Of a DNA stretch of 64,000 bases, positions 47,004 to 59,151 are shown one piece after another (position 1 is the stretch's first letter; each line of letters starts with the position of its first letter). The notes under the pieces were generated by a model. That model searched no databases. It had not been told where the DNA came from and saw only the letters and a list, made by a program, of their open reading frames with translations. Source of the stretch: Bemisia tabaci (Eukaryota > Arthropoda > Insecta > Hemiptera > Aleyrodidae); contig NC_092797.1 in NCBI RefSeq assembly GCF_918797505.1, positions 19,667,372 to 19,731,371 on the forward strand. Direction: 5' to 3'. The position numbers and the translations under genes were made by a program.

Positions 47004-48267
47004 TATGGCTCACGAAACTGAATTTTTTACCTATCAGCGAATGAGAGATGAAAAGAAAAAAATAAAAAATATACATTATATGGTCACTGACGCTCCATGA
47101 ATCATAAAATAATTTTGACAGCAACGTATGCTGACATAACCTCTGCTAAGATTGCAATGAGGAAATGCAGCTTATTTTGACCGCATGTGTTCGATTCGAT
47201 GAGACTCTTTAGCGTGCGTCAAAGCTTGGATCATTGCCCCGCAATGCGCGGATATTGAAGACCCACCTACGCAATTTCCTCCCTGCCCCTTCAAAAAGTG
47301 GAGGAGCATTCCTCTGCATTAGATCATGCGCAATAACATGTTTTAATTTCACTTTCTCCATGAATAAGACGCTAATAATCAAGTCCTTGAGAATACTCAG
47401 AGCTGGCATGGATCCCAGTGTCCCGATGAAACTAAATGCATCTATTCAAATATTACGCGTTTTATCATTTTTCTCAAATGCTCTTCACCCGTTTGCAAAA
47501 TGCGCAGAATTGTGCAATCGACGAGTCTACACATGTATGACGGTTTATAACGGGATAGAAATGCAAATTAGATCCTAACAGATTGATGACCTTGTCTCTC
47601 GTAATTTCTCCTCTTCTCATACTGCGGAATGGCTCACAACAGCAGCTGAAGTTACGTCACATCGGTCAGCTACTTTCTTGCAGCTGTTACACTTCTCCCT
47701 CATCGTCTCATCGTGAATTTCCTAGTCAGTCACCTATTTTAAAAAAAAACTCAAAAAACTCCTTTAAATGATGCTTTTGGAAAATTAAATCTGTAATACG
47801 CCGGAGGCTTCAAGGAAAGTTTTTCTGTAATACAGGGCATGAAAAAAAGGAAAAAAGAATAAAAAAAAATAAACATCCCTACTGATCAAAACACTCCAAC
47901 AGGTTTTCGCCCAATGTGTATAGTAAAATTAATTTGGAAATCTACCTTTGAGTATACTCATTACTCAGGTGTTTATAGAGCCCTTTGCTTCCATTCTAAT
48001 GGGAAAGTTACAGGTGGGATCTGGGATTTTGTACATTTTTTGTCAAAAGTTGATTTACCTCCACTTCAAGTGCCTATTCCACAGATGCAACATAGGTTTT
48101 TTCACGCCCCCCTCCCCCTTTGAAGGTTTAAGTTGTATCTCCTGCTCCATCGTTCGTTTTCAATCATTGCACTTCTCCTAGTGCATTGAAATGATCATCC
48201 TTGGGAAGACTTGATTAAATTACACGTAAAATTTTGAAAAATCTCCTATATTCCCACTTCTCTGATC
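47004..48267. other. 1.3 kb with no gene seen
   Basis: Overlapping frames of 66-114 codons on both strands without recognisable motifs. Confidence 0.5.
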
Positions 48268-48515
48268 GTCATTGTCCCGACGACGGAACGAAACACCATT
48301 TCAAGATTTCAAAATTGACCCGAGCAATTCAGTTTGTCAGTAAAGCATGACTGCAATTTCTTATGGAATTTTGCTGATTTTTGTGCATGATTAGAGGAAA
48401 ATCATTGACATTTTCATTTAATAATTCCCACTAGTTTTTGCAATTAAACTGCAATTTTCTATCGGCAATTTTTTAACATTGAAATGCAGTTACGTTCTTT
48501 CGTCTGGAGAACGAC
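48268..48515. mobile_element. Palindromic element family J, copy J1
   Basis: CGACGGAACGAAACACCATT at the left mirrors ATGCAGTTACGTTCTTTCG at the right imperfectly. The same structure occurs at 50025-50275. Borders approximate. Confidence 0.6.
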
Positions 48516-48824
48516 ATGATGTGTTAGCCGATTGTCTCTTATTCTTCTCCTTCTTCTTTTTCTCCAGTTCTTTCTTTTCATCCGAACTCTCCTTTATTTC
48601 CTTCGCATAGCTGTTCCTATCTTCCTTTCTTTCGTACTTTAATGGGGCTTTGGCTTCTTTCCTAATAGTGGTGCAAATTCGAGAGATGCACATACAGCAC
48701 GCAGCAATTGATTCTCCACTGTTTCTTGACAGTAACTGCTTCTTACATCATTCCATCCTGATCGCTCCATCCTTGTCGCTCTCTCGTGAAAAAAATCGTT
48801 TTGTTTTTTCAAACGCCAGCTATA
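48516..48824. other. No gene seen
   Basis: A CT-rich stretch (48536-48600) gives a lysine/glutamate-rich minus-strand frame that looks like low-complexity sequence. Confidence 0.5.
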
Positions 48825-49075
48825 CTACCGTGCTAAGGAAAAACGCCTTATAAACATTCGAATGTTGCCAAATTTTCCCTCGGCTCATACTAATTTTTAA
48901 AGAAGGCCATGAGAATTTTTCCTTGAAATTTTCGGATCCTAGATTAAAGTGCGAACGAATTTCTCTCAAAAATCGAGGGAAAAATACTTGCGACTTTTCT
49001 CCAAAAATTGTGTTTCATTAAAGGAAATTTGGCAACGACTGAAGGTTCTCACGACGTTCTTCCTTAGCATGGATG
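48825..49075. mobile_element. MITE family C, copy C7 (251 bp)
   Basis: It begins CTACCGTGCTAAGG and its right end CCTTAGCATGGATG is worn. The flanks tata and cata differ by one base. The GGAAATTTGGCAACGACTG block identifies the family. Confidence 0.85.
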
Positions 49076-49670
49076 CATAATGCGCTTATGCGCTTTTGAT
49101 CCGCGGCGCAGTGCCGCCTGATCCCTATTTAACCCCTTCCCCCCTTGGGCACGTGATAGATTTGTACGAGTCCACGCCGCGATTTTGCTACCGAGAGACT
49201 GGTTTTTTGTTGGAAACCAGAAAAGGGACTGGTTTCAGGTACTTATCCAAAGGTGAGTCATCCGCTTTGTTTGTTTTAATTTCAAGGTAAATGACTTTCT
49301 CGTTCTTTCTCATCCTCGTCCACAGCGCCACTCGTCGCTCCTCACGTCTTGTGTCTTGTCTCTCCACTGCTTCCATTGTTCGCTTCTTCCTTCCTATCGA
49401 TGCTAAATTTGATCGCCGAGGAAAGTAAAACTGGTCTCTCTCTCTCTCGCCGCTGTGTGCGTCTGCGTCCGAAGCCACCGATGACAAAGTTTTTGACGAC
49501 GTGCCCAAGGTGTTAAGTACCGTTACGCTTGTGTCTTGTGTCTTGCTTCTCGACGATCGTGCCAAATTGTTCCAAAATTCAAATTTCTCTACTACGTGAG
49601 GAGCGTACTACGTTAATTTTCTAGGTGCTCGGAGCTCTTTCATCAACCCAGTGCTTGGATGATTCGTTGG
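49076..49670. other. No recognised gene
   Basis: The 125-codon minus-strand frame at 49188-49565 is charged and low in complexity (many E, R, K, S). It has no recognised domain and no confirmed splice sites. Confidence 0.4.
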
Positions 49671-50019
49671 GTCCAAATCAGAGACAAGAGACCCTCCATT
49701 CGTATCTCGACTATGGTGCAAGCTTTTACTTTCGGGACTTCAACTTCAACATTAAACTGTTGATTCGCCTACATGGTTGATGTTTAACAACGTGTTGGCA
49801 GTTTCGTTTTGCAAACAAGCCGAAGTTTGGGGAACTTGTTTGGCTCATGACGTCACCCAAAGCTCATCATCCACCATGTAGGTAGGTCAACAGCCAAAAA
49901 AAGAGAGATGACTGTTGCTCCAATGTAATCGTCCATAAGGAGGTGTTGAATCCTCGAAAGTAGAAGCTTCCACCCGTCGCCAAGAGGCCAGTGGAGAGTC
50001 TCTTGTCTCTGATCCAAAA
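49671..50019. mobile_element. Inverted-repeat element K (about 349 bp)
   Basis: TCCAAATCAGAGACAAGAGA at the left mirrors TCTCTTGTCTCTGATCCAAA at the right. Further pairs are AAGCTTTTACTTTCG with CGAAAGTAGAAGCTT and GCCTACATGG with CCATGTAGG, so most of the element folds back. It directly abuts J2. Confidence 0.75.
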
Positions 50020-50024
50020 TAATA

Positions 50025-50275
50025 GTCGTTTTCCGGACGGAGGAGCGTAACTCCATTCCAAGGTTGCAAAATTGACTCAAACAATTCAATGTTTTACAGG
50101 AGTATACCTACACTATTTTTGTTCCAAATTTTCTTGCGATTTTTGCATGAGATTAGAGTAGAAATCTGTGAAATTTTCAGTTAAAATGCCCCAGATTCTC
50201 AAGGTAAATATGCAATTTGCGAGAGGAAATTTGGCAACATCGAAATGAAGTTACGCTCTTTCGTAAGAGAAACTG
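50025..50275. mobile_element. Palindromic element family J, copy J2
   Basis: GTCGTTTTCCGGACGGAGG with GCGTAACTCCATTC at the left mirrors GAAATGAAGTTACGC with TCTTTCGTAAGAG at the right. It contains GGAAATTTGGCAAC, also found in family C, so J and C may be related. Confidence 0.65.
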
Positions 50276-51770
50276 CGAAATACATATATGTTCAACAGAA
50301 ACTATTAGTGGTGGCGTCAGTATTAGGATTTTCCGTTTCTTTCAGTTGCATCCGGATGATGCTGATATAACATTACCCTTTCCAATCATACCAATGATAA
50401 GAAGTCGATTTATTTTAAATTTCTACAATATGCGAAGAGAACACCGTCATAGTTAGTTGTGCCGCTCTCTGATCGGTTCGTTAGTTTTGGATCATCTACT
50501 GGCCTTTTGAAATCCAAAAATTATAATTTTAGTTGATCAAAAGAAACAGGATCAAACTAAGATGGGAATTTCACTTTAAACTCAAGCAACAACTTTTTGT
50601 TCTCAATATTCAGAAAAAGAAAAATGTTGCTGAAGTGGCCATGACGTGCGGTAATGACTTCCGCAAGTTTTTATTCTCCTTCCATCCCACCATAACGTCA
50701 TGGTGTGTCACCTGCTCTTCCATTAACTCATCACCACCACCATTCAAGTTCAAATTTTTATAGCTCTTCTTGTTTCCACTTAAGTTACATGGAAACTGAC
50801 ATTAATTACCAGCATGTGCGAAGCAAATAAAAATGGCTCACAAATGTGTTTATTTTGCTCATTCGTGTATTGTATCTCTACCCACATGCTCGCATGAGCA
50901 TTGAGCTGTCTTACAAATTAGACGAACACCCCAAAAAATTCAACTAATTCAGCCTCGTGATTAAAAATTCAAAACTTAAAATCACTACACGAAGATATTT
51001 CATGGCTCTGAACGGAGGGCGTCACGGCGTCACGCGTGTTTTCATGGCCTTCATTTGAACTTATAAGGTATGGCATACCTCCCTTGCGAGGAATTCAAAG
51101 GTGGAAACTAAAAAGTTAAATTTAGATCAATTATTCAGGAACGGAAGTATAAATCTAAGATTGCGACGCTCACGTCCCTTGGTACTTGACTTTTTACGAT
51201 TGGCATTTGATCTCAGATTCAAGGAGTAAACTATTCTCAAAATTGGAGAAGATTTTAAGACTCCAAGGCCCTATTCTTAATTTTTCCTCAACCCTTAGAT
51301 GACCACGACTTTTTTATACGCATTGTCTAGAATCGGATCAAATTGACCCGTATTAAAATGCATTGATTTTGATGGTTCTTAAAGTATTATCCTATGTTTT
51401 TTCTGTGTTTTTAAAGGTCAGATATGTTTTTTTTTTGAAATTTTCACTTTTTCGGTAACACACTGGTGTTTCTCCATAAGCCACATGTAACACCCCCGAA
51501 AAAGATAGGCGGGGCAATCTGATCCTGCTAGTGATTTCTAGGGGTAGTCGTCAAAAAAAATTCCTTGGCACGACGCAACTCTCGCCAAAATACTAACTTC
51601 CAGACGTGCGCTATTTATAAGGCGATCGAGAGACCTCTAAACATGTTTTTGCTGGTTTTTTCTTTTCTTTTAAAATGACTGTTGATTTGGACACATTATA
51701 GCACATTTTGAGCAAACTTAACCTAAAGTTTTCTGAGGTTTCAGGAAAAAGAGACACTTCAATGCAGGTT
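50276..51770. other. 1.5 kb with no gene seen
   Basis: Unrecognised frames of up to 79 codons. Confidence 0.5.
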
Positions 51771-52271
51771 GTTGAAAACGCAGCGATCCAACTATTCTCG
51801 ATTGATGGAGTCCATGTTGCATGAGTAAAATTGAAGGCACGACGGCGCGACAAACAACCATCAAGCGAAACATAACATGCAAGTAGAGCATTACGGAAAG
51901 GAAACGCGTTGATGACGGGGCAGAGATACAACTATTCGAGCTTGATGGATGTCCGTGCTGCATCTCCAAAATTGAAGGCGCGATGGCGCGTAGTGGGAAC
52001 TCCCAATGGCGTGAAGTCGCTCTGCAGCTAATGAGGTGTCGCTCAGTTTCGGGCAAAATATTAAAAAACGAGGCCCGATGACGTCTCTACTATCTTAAGC
52101 CGTGTTTCTCGAGTAGCCTTTGCAGCACCATTACAGATGAAGCAAACGGAACCAATACAACATTAAAATAGAGCAGGGGATAATACGCGCGTTGATGACG
52201 GCGCAGATACAACTATTCGTTCTTGATGGATGTCCGTTTTGCGTGTGCAAAATTGAAGGCGCGATGGCACG
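51771..52271 (+). repeat. Degenerate repeat (about 80-bp block, 140-bp spacing) with a CPxC-type frame
   Basis: The blocks at 51771-51850, 51908-51990 and 52191-52271 share the order CAACTATTC, GATGGA, GTCC and AAAATTGAAGGC. Spacings are about 137 and 283 bp (two units). In the plus-strand frame the second block reads EIQLFELDGCPCCISKIEGA and the third QIQLFVLDGCPFCVCKIEGA. The first needs a one-base gap correction to read alike. In-frame stops lie close upstream of the second block. CPxC occurs in thioredoxin-fold and metal-binding proteins, but nothing else supports such a role. Differences between copies are not clearly synonymous. This may be a decayed run of duplicated exons or a non-coding repeat. 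Confidence 0.6.
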
Positions 52272-55200
52272 AGGCGTGAACTTAAACATTTTTACTGGTT
52301 TGCCACATTTTAAGGCAAGTACAGGCAGGTCTGCCTTAAAAAGTATAATTTGCGACACTCGCGATACGTTTCTTTTGCTCGTGTATATTTCAATGGACAC
52401 AAAAATTCTGAAATTCGTCACCTCTTTTTGATCGGTGTCAAATCAAGTGCTTTTCATGACATTGCCAATATGTAGCCAAACGGCAGCCACTTTGAGATTT
52501 TCCTCTTAGTTAGTTCATTCTGGATACGAGCATTTGACTGCAAGGCAGTTAATAAAGCAGAGTCGAAATCAAAATAAGTAACCGGTTGATCAAAATTTCA
52601 ACCTACGTCATTACGACGGTGTTCCAAGTTCCACTTTCAAAGTAATTTTTTTTATATTTTTTTCCTCACTTACTCATTTGTCTGGAAATTTGTCCGAATA
52701 TCCCCCAGTAAAATTTTTATGACTTCACTCTCCGGAGCAAGAGGAATCATACTGATTGTGCGATCGTCGGAGCGATTTTAATTTAGCACAAGACGAGATT
52801 GTATGAGACTGGAAGCCGCATACCTCACTCATGCGGCTCTCTGGCCCTGATTTCAACGATGTAACTCCCTCCTCCCCCCATACCTAAGGTACCGAAAAAG
52901 ACTCGGGAAAATAATAATAAAATTAACCTCGTTTTCTCAAAGATCCTGCATGATAATAATACAACTACAAACCCACCCCCTCCTCTCCCGGACACCCATA
53001 TTGATCGGGGGGTTTTCTTATTCTTCCTCCGGTTCTCTTGCGCCGTGTTTTTATTATTCCTCTTTTTTCTGTCGCTCATGTTACTTTTTTCTTTTAGATT
53101 CTCGGTCCATTTCTGTTTATTAGTCACCTCTCTTGGCTCGTGACGACCGTCAGACTTGTCTTGAAGAATGTTTATGCCTTAAAAGGAGTTCCGGTCCGTA
53201 CCTCGCGAACGGTGAACGCTTATTTCACAATCAAAGCTGCAGAAGTCGGTTCGAGGGGGAGGAGAAAAGAGATAAAACGCTGATTTATTGCATCTTCGAT
53301 TATGCTAAAAAAGAATAAAAGTAAAGAGTGATGTTCTCTTGAAGTTCGAACAAAAAGGGCCTCAATTTGCAGGCTGGTTATAAATTATGAGTAAATGTTC
53401 GGTTACCGCGCCGCATATGAGGATGAGTACCTCTCTCGTGAAAAGAAAAAAAAGGAGACAAACCTAGAAATTGATTTCAAAGATAATAAAACGCATTTGC
53501 ATCACTGATTATGGGGCTCCTTTAAGTAATGCATGCAGCGTAGTATAAGGCCAAACAATGAATATATATTTAAAAACCTGTATAAGTCCATCTCCGTGTG
53601 TGGATTTTTTGTTGTTGCGTTTTTCATCGTTGGTTTTGAGTGTCAAAACAAATTTGAATTTTCGTCAATGCGCGACTCCTACACACACTACATACAATGT
53701 TCATTAATCACTTCTTTATCACGAATTTGAATTGTGTAAGTATTTACTAAGCAGCACTCCTTTCCGGAAAATTTAACGATCAGACTAGGTGGAATAATTT
53801 ACTCCCGGTGATTCATGGCTTATGCGGCCTGTCTTAAATTTTGATAGAATTATGAAGAACATGGTAGCCAAGAAGAAAAAGAAGAATGAGATGAGAAAAC
53901 ACCATTGTACCTAAGGCTCCTAGAACTCGTACATACATGAAAGCCGCTTTCATAGCTCTCTTTGGCGCTTTGCGACACCGAGCCTCCAAAGTCCCCTATC
54001 CTCCCAATGCCGCAAAAATAAAAATGCTGACAAAATGATGGACCAATAAATGAAGACAAAAGCAGAAAAAGGTAAGATATAACAGAATTAAGATGAATAT
54101 TCAATGTTTAAAATTATCCCTTCCCTAAAATAAAGTCATGATAGGACGTAAATAAAAAGTGCGGAAATAACCCCTTCAATAGAGAGAGCTGATTCCTTAG
54201 ATACGGCTTCACAAGAGAAAATTGAATACGATTCCACAAAGGCGTCTTGAAATTATAAGTGACCTGAAACTTTTGTGGATTGCCCTATGATATGGCAAAA
54301 TACAGAGCTCAAGTTCGCTGATGAAGGGGATTGAATTCAGCATAGCAAAATTCAAACGCAATTTCCTGTTATTTTTAGCTGTCGTTAATTTCCTCTGAAT
54401 GTCAAAGACCTCAGTCACTTATCAAAACGATCCTTGAGTGTCAACAACCACTGCCTCTGCGTCGCCATGCACATTCTCGTTTGCAGTTTTTCACTCCTCT
54501 GCAAATTCTTATGAGACACTTCGAATCCATTGGCCCAATTTTATTCCGTCTCTCTTCGCAAGTAAACAAAGTAATTCGATCGATTTTGAATTCAATCAGG
54601 ATAATAAAATTAGATTTGAAATTAGGTCTTTAGGACGGATTAATTTTTTCTCCTCTTTGTTGATTTCCTGCTTTATTTATCTGGGTCTTTGTAACCGGTC
54701 TCAACTTTCTTTTTCTCCCGACATTTTTCATGTTCGATTTTCTTTTATTCCTCACATCGTATCTCTTTTTCAATTATCCCCGTTCCACTACCTGTTTTCA
54801 CTTTTTTTGTTCTGGGAAGGGGTGTGATATCAAAATTCTTTGTCAAATGAGATATGATTGCATGTTCTCAAAATGCAGCACTTACAAGGGGGTAATGTAA
54901 GGTGCGAACACATGAATATATCTTTGAAAGTGCCTTCATCCTTAAAATTTGAGAAAATATCAACGGTTTAATTTTTCCACAAGAGCAAGTCCAAATTTTG
55001 AGGCTCTTAAAGGTCTAGCTCATTTCAAAGCTTATGATATGGTGCGATTTCTGTCGATATTGGCAACCTCATAAATCTAGAATAGGAATTAACAAAATAA
55101 AAGTAAAAAAATAAACCTGCGTATTAAATTAATTTGTTAAACCACCAGGATAGGGAAGAGGGGGAAGGGGGGAGGGGATGTCCACAATTATTCTCTCGCG

Positions 55201-55786
55201 GGTACATACGTCTCTCTCTTCCCATGTCTCTCTCATTTCCATGTCTGTCCCTCTCTCGGCTGTCTCTTTGGTCAGAGAAAAATATGTTTCTGCCTCCTCG
55301 ATCCCAAAACGAACATGCTGATGAATAAATTAGACGAAGTAGAGAAAAAAAATCCAAAAGCTCGCCCAGAGATTTATGAGCTTGAAACCGGCGATTCTTT
55401 TCCTCTCTATTTTTTTAATTTTCGAAACGGGGGAAAGGGAGGAGCGTAAGCACGAGGGGTAAAGACGGACGAGAGTCCAAAGCGGGGGGAGGGGGTAAAA
55501 GAGCAAGGATAGCCGAAAGAGAGAGGCGAGGAGAAGGAGTAAGTAGTCGAAAACGAAGTAAACAGCAAACAGGTTTGGCTGACCAGATCGGATAATGGCC
55601 ACATCGGCCGCATCCAGAATGACTAACGCTGAGAGGTGAATCACTCTACGGCCCAAGCCCCCGAGTGTAGTACCGATGTCGACAAATCTGTCCGAATTTT
55701 GAAAAATCCTACCCCGATTTGCGGTTTAATTTTGCACGATTTGACAACCTGTGCCACGGCCACGGCCGCCACAACCGAAATCATGA
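52272..55786. other. 3.5 kb with no gene seen
   Basis: The longest frame is 129 codons (54438-54827, plus), phenylalanine- and serine-rich and unrecognised. Purine- and pyrimidine-rich stretches lie at 55150-55260 and 55430-55550. Confidence 0.45.
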
Positions 55787-55794
55787 TTCACCAA

Positions 55795-55920
55795 TTGGAC
55801 GTATTTCTGCCAGACGGAACTATGTGCATTATGACGTGAGCCCTGTTATGGATGCATTCTTATGGATCTTAGGGCTCATGTCTTAATACACATGGTTCCG
55901 TTTGGCAGAAATACGTCCAA
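55795..55920. mobile_element. MITE M (126 bp, 8-bp target duplication)
   Basis: TTGGACGTATTTCTGCCA at the left is exactly mirrored by TGGCAGAAATACGTCCAA at the right, and the arms extend about 50 bp. ttcaccaa lies directly on both sides (55787-55794, 55921-55928). An 8-bp duplication fits hAT-type or P-type integration, but the terminus is not the usual hAT CAGNG. Confidence 0.9.
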
Positions 55921-55928
55921 TTCACCAA

Positions 55929-56092
55929 CGAGACGCATCGCGCATCATCGACGTACAAATTACGGCTCTACCCTCGTTGCCGATCGCTTTACCTTTTTTC
56001 TCAGGTGAGCGTATTGATTTTTGGGGGAAACTTGGCTGTGAATCATGTCATAACGACCTGATTTGTGCGGTCTTGGGGAAGTCACACTGAAA
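55929..56092. other. No gene seen
   Basis: A short spacer between M and E2. Confidence 0.5.
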
Positions 56093-56094
56093 AA

Positions 56095-56539
56095 AAATTC
56101 TTGGCGTTTTTACCACGATCCGTTGGTACCTTCACCATCTCACTTTTTTTACCAATTATTGGTAATTTTACCAAGACAGACTGGTAAGCTTACCTAAAAA
56201 CCGGTATTTTTTCTGTTTTTTTCAGGCAAAAATACCACTTTTATTGGTAATCAATTCCCGGTAACTTTGCCATTTTATCTCGGTAATTCTACCACAGTCG
56301 ATAAAAAATATTGGCGTTTTTACCGGGGTCCAGTAAAATTACCGAGAAAGTCAATAATTTTACTGAGATTTATAGGTAAAATTACCGAGAAAGTCAATAA
56401 TTTTACTGAGATTTATAGGTAAAATTACCAATTCCATAAATGGTAATTATACCGAGAAAAAACTTGGATCAAATAGAACCCTGAATTCTTGGTAATTTTA
56501 CCTTTTTCTCAGTAAATACACCGACATTTTTCTTCAGTG
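56095..56539. mobile_element. Family E element, copy E2 (445 bp, 2-bp target duplication)
   Basis: It begins CACTGAAAAAAAATTC and ends TTTTTCTTCAGTG, with ca on both sides (56093-56094, 56540-56541). It is highly similar to E1 (35523-35935) over the whole length. It carries an exact 43-bp tandem duplication at 56341-56426 that E1 lacks, which explains most of its extra length. Confidence 0.9.
56341..56426. repeat. Exact 43-bp tandem duplication in E2
   Basis: Two identical 43-base units, each starting ACCGAGAAAGTCAATAATT. Confidence 0.95.
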
Positions 56540-56541
56540 CA

Positions 56542-58201
56542 GGTGTCGGAAACGAGAGAGTTTCTGAAGGCTCCCCTAAGTATAAGGGACAGTCGCTGAA
56601 TTTGCGGTTCTTTGGTACCATCGGCCTCCTGTAACGCTTCGTAATGCTGTGCTAAACCCCATCTAAAAATTACGTAACGCTTACGCGGATATCCCCCTCC
56701 ATTTCGATAAAAAATAAGCTGAATATTACCTTAAATTTACCGAACGTATTGGATTTTTTATTTAGTGAGGAAAAGTAAAAGGTATGCAGAGAATATGTTC
56801 AAAAATTCTAAAAAAAATTTTTTTTAAGTGTGGATAAATAGATTTTTTGGAGTGAGAGAGGTTTATCATGAAGAAGGAAAAAGACATTTTTATGTTAAGA
56901 ATTTCCGAGTAGGGTTATATACATTATACATGGATGCATAACTCCTCTGGCGATAAAATTTTCCTGCACAAAATGGTAATGGAGAGCTCGATCAACATGA
57001 AACATTTCCAAAAATGGCCAATATCCATATCAACGACAAAGAACGGGTAAAAATTTCCCCTATCTTCTGCTGAGGTACTTGCCTCCTTTTGTGACACGAT
57101 GCGACATGGCTAAGGTGTAATACAATACTGCATATCGATACTCAGGTAAGTACTGCGTGGATTGCAGCCAAGCAGCTGTTTGCCGCACGAACAGATTTGC
57201 AAAATTTGCGATGTCCAGCTGTTCAGCTTAAATCTATGATACCAAGAACATAATACCTTAAGAAACAAGCAGGATACTTGATGGCAATTTTAAGATTGAG
57301 TTTTCCAGGAAACACTGGGCCAACAATTGCACGGAAACTTGACAACATTGCCTCGACAACTCCTCCACTTGTCCATTCTGTGTTCGTGTTGCAGTGGCAT
57401 TAACCTTTAATGAGACGACTTAGCTTGGATCATATCACACTCATCGCACAAACTGTGAAATGATTTAATACTCCTGACCCGTTTCTCACTACGCGCGTAA
57501 AACGCGTATACGATCAGACGCTACTAAATAAATAAATATTCATGAGCTCGGTATAAGCTGATGGATTTCGGTGCATGTACAAATAAAGGAAATCCAGGAA
57601 TAGGGTCGTTTATACGCTTGGTTACGCTCAGAAGAAAACCCTCGAATACCTGTCAGTGACGAGTAGTCAAGTTCTACTTAAGGTGACTCCAGGATAAGAA
57701 GTTCCGTGTGTCGATAACACTTCAATAAAATGACTAATTATGAGATTACCTCGGGTGAGTTTGGACCTGACATGAAATAAAAAAGGCCTTTTTCCACAGT
57801 CGAAACTACAGTTTTTCTTCTTCTTCTTCTTCTTCTTCTTCTTCTTCTTCTTCTACTTCTACGAACCACTAGGACATAACCCTATTTGTCAAGTCACCCA
57901 GTACCGAGCACAAAAAAATATATAAATATTAAAAATCTAAAATCCACTAAAAATAAAGGACTCGTCAAATCAATAAAAACAGCATGAAATCTTTAATCAT
58001 CCTCAGGAGAAGAGAGGCAGCTTTGTGCCTATATCTTCGGCGGTTATGTCTAGGTAATCTTTTCTAAATCAAAGTCCATCGATGGTAAAATAAAGTTCGT
58101 CAATCATAAATTATCCGAATTATAAAAAGTCTTTCAGATGATTCCTGACGGTTTTTCGGAGAATGGAGGATTCGACCAATCGAATTTTCCGGTCAGACGC
58201 A
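56542..58201. other. 1.7 kb with no gene seen
   Basis: Contains a TTC microsatellite at 57815-57853. No frame of 60 codons or more. Confidence 0.55.
57815..57853. repeat. TTC microsatellite, about 13 units
   Basis: An uninterrupted (TTC)n tract. Confidence 0.95.
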
Positions 58202-58203
58202 CT

Positions 58204-59149
58204 CCCTGGTAAAAATTGGCGATAGGAGCTGTGTTTCAAAATACCATAGGAGTTCTTATAGCCGACTAATGATGGCTATTGAAAATCATATAGCTGACTG
58301 TAGAAAGCGGAGCAAATCATATAGCCGGGCTAGACGAAGCTATAAAAAATTATACAGTCGGGCTATAGTTCCTATCGCCGGGCTTTACACTTTATCGCCA
58401 TTGGCTATAAGAGGCTATAAGAAATTGTGTAGAAATTCGTGTGCTTTGAAAACCATTAAGTTTGATACGGAACTACCTTAATATTTACAAAACACACATT
58501 ATATTTTCCTTTGAAACATATTTTTTTTTTTTCATCGATTAAAATGAGAATAGTCCATACATATGCAGAGTGAGCAAACATTTTAAAATTATGAGTTGAA
58601 AAACGCTGACTCCGCGAGTTTAAATATTATTAGAGCCTAACACAAAGCGGAGCGGCGACGCACTGGCGCCTACAAACCTAACAGGGATACTTCACGCATT
58701 GCGCAATGCGTGAAGTATCCCTGTTAGGTTTGTAGGCGCCAATGCGCGTTTCGCGCTCTCTGCCCGCCCGCCTCGCCGCAGCGTGCCACGGCGTCTGAAG
58801 CAACTATTTCACCCCAGAGGTATTGCACAGTATCATAAGAAATTGAAGGCGCTTCAACAAATTAAGAATGACAAGCATCCTTCAAAAGTATGGAGCTTTC
58901 CTCGCAAAATAAATCAAGATACTACGGTACAAAAAGAGAGCGGTAGTCCAAAAACTAACTAAGTCCTAGTATCCGTAATTAGTAACGTTCAGCATAAACT
59001 TTATCGTCTGGCTGTTGCTTAATCGCCATCGGCTATAAAAGGCTAAAAGAAATTGTACAGCCGGCTACAGAAGCTATTGGAAATCTTAGAGCCGGCTTTA
59101 GGTCTATAGTATTTTGGAACACACATTCTACTGCCAATTTTTACCAGGG
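58204..59149. mobile_element. Family F element, copy F2 (946 bp, 2-bp target duplication)
   Basis: CCCTGGTAAAAATTGG and its exact mirror form the ends, with ct on both sides (58202-58203, 59150-59151). It aligns along its whole length with F1 (7647-8604), with scattered point changes and small gaps. The inner palindrome at 58665-58740 is perfect. The 70-codon frame inside it is not conserved in F1. Confidence 0.9.
58665..58740. repeat. 76-bp perfect palindrome inside F2
   Basis: Two 38-base arms meet without spacer at TTGC|GCAA. The ends are GGCGCC, and CAGGGATACTTCACGCA lies in each arm. Confidence 0.95.
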
Positions 59150-59151
59150 CT

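Noticed and set aside
48490..48693. K/E-rich 67-codon minus-strand frame
   Set aside because: It is the translation of a CT-rich low-complexity tract and part of element J1.
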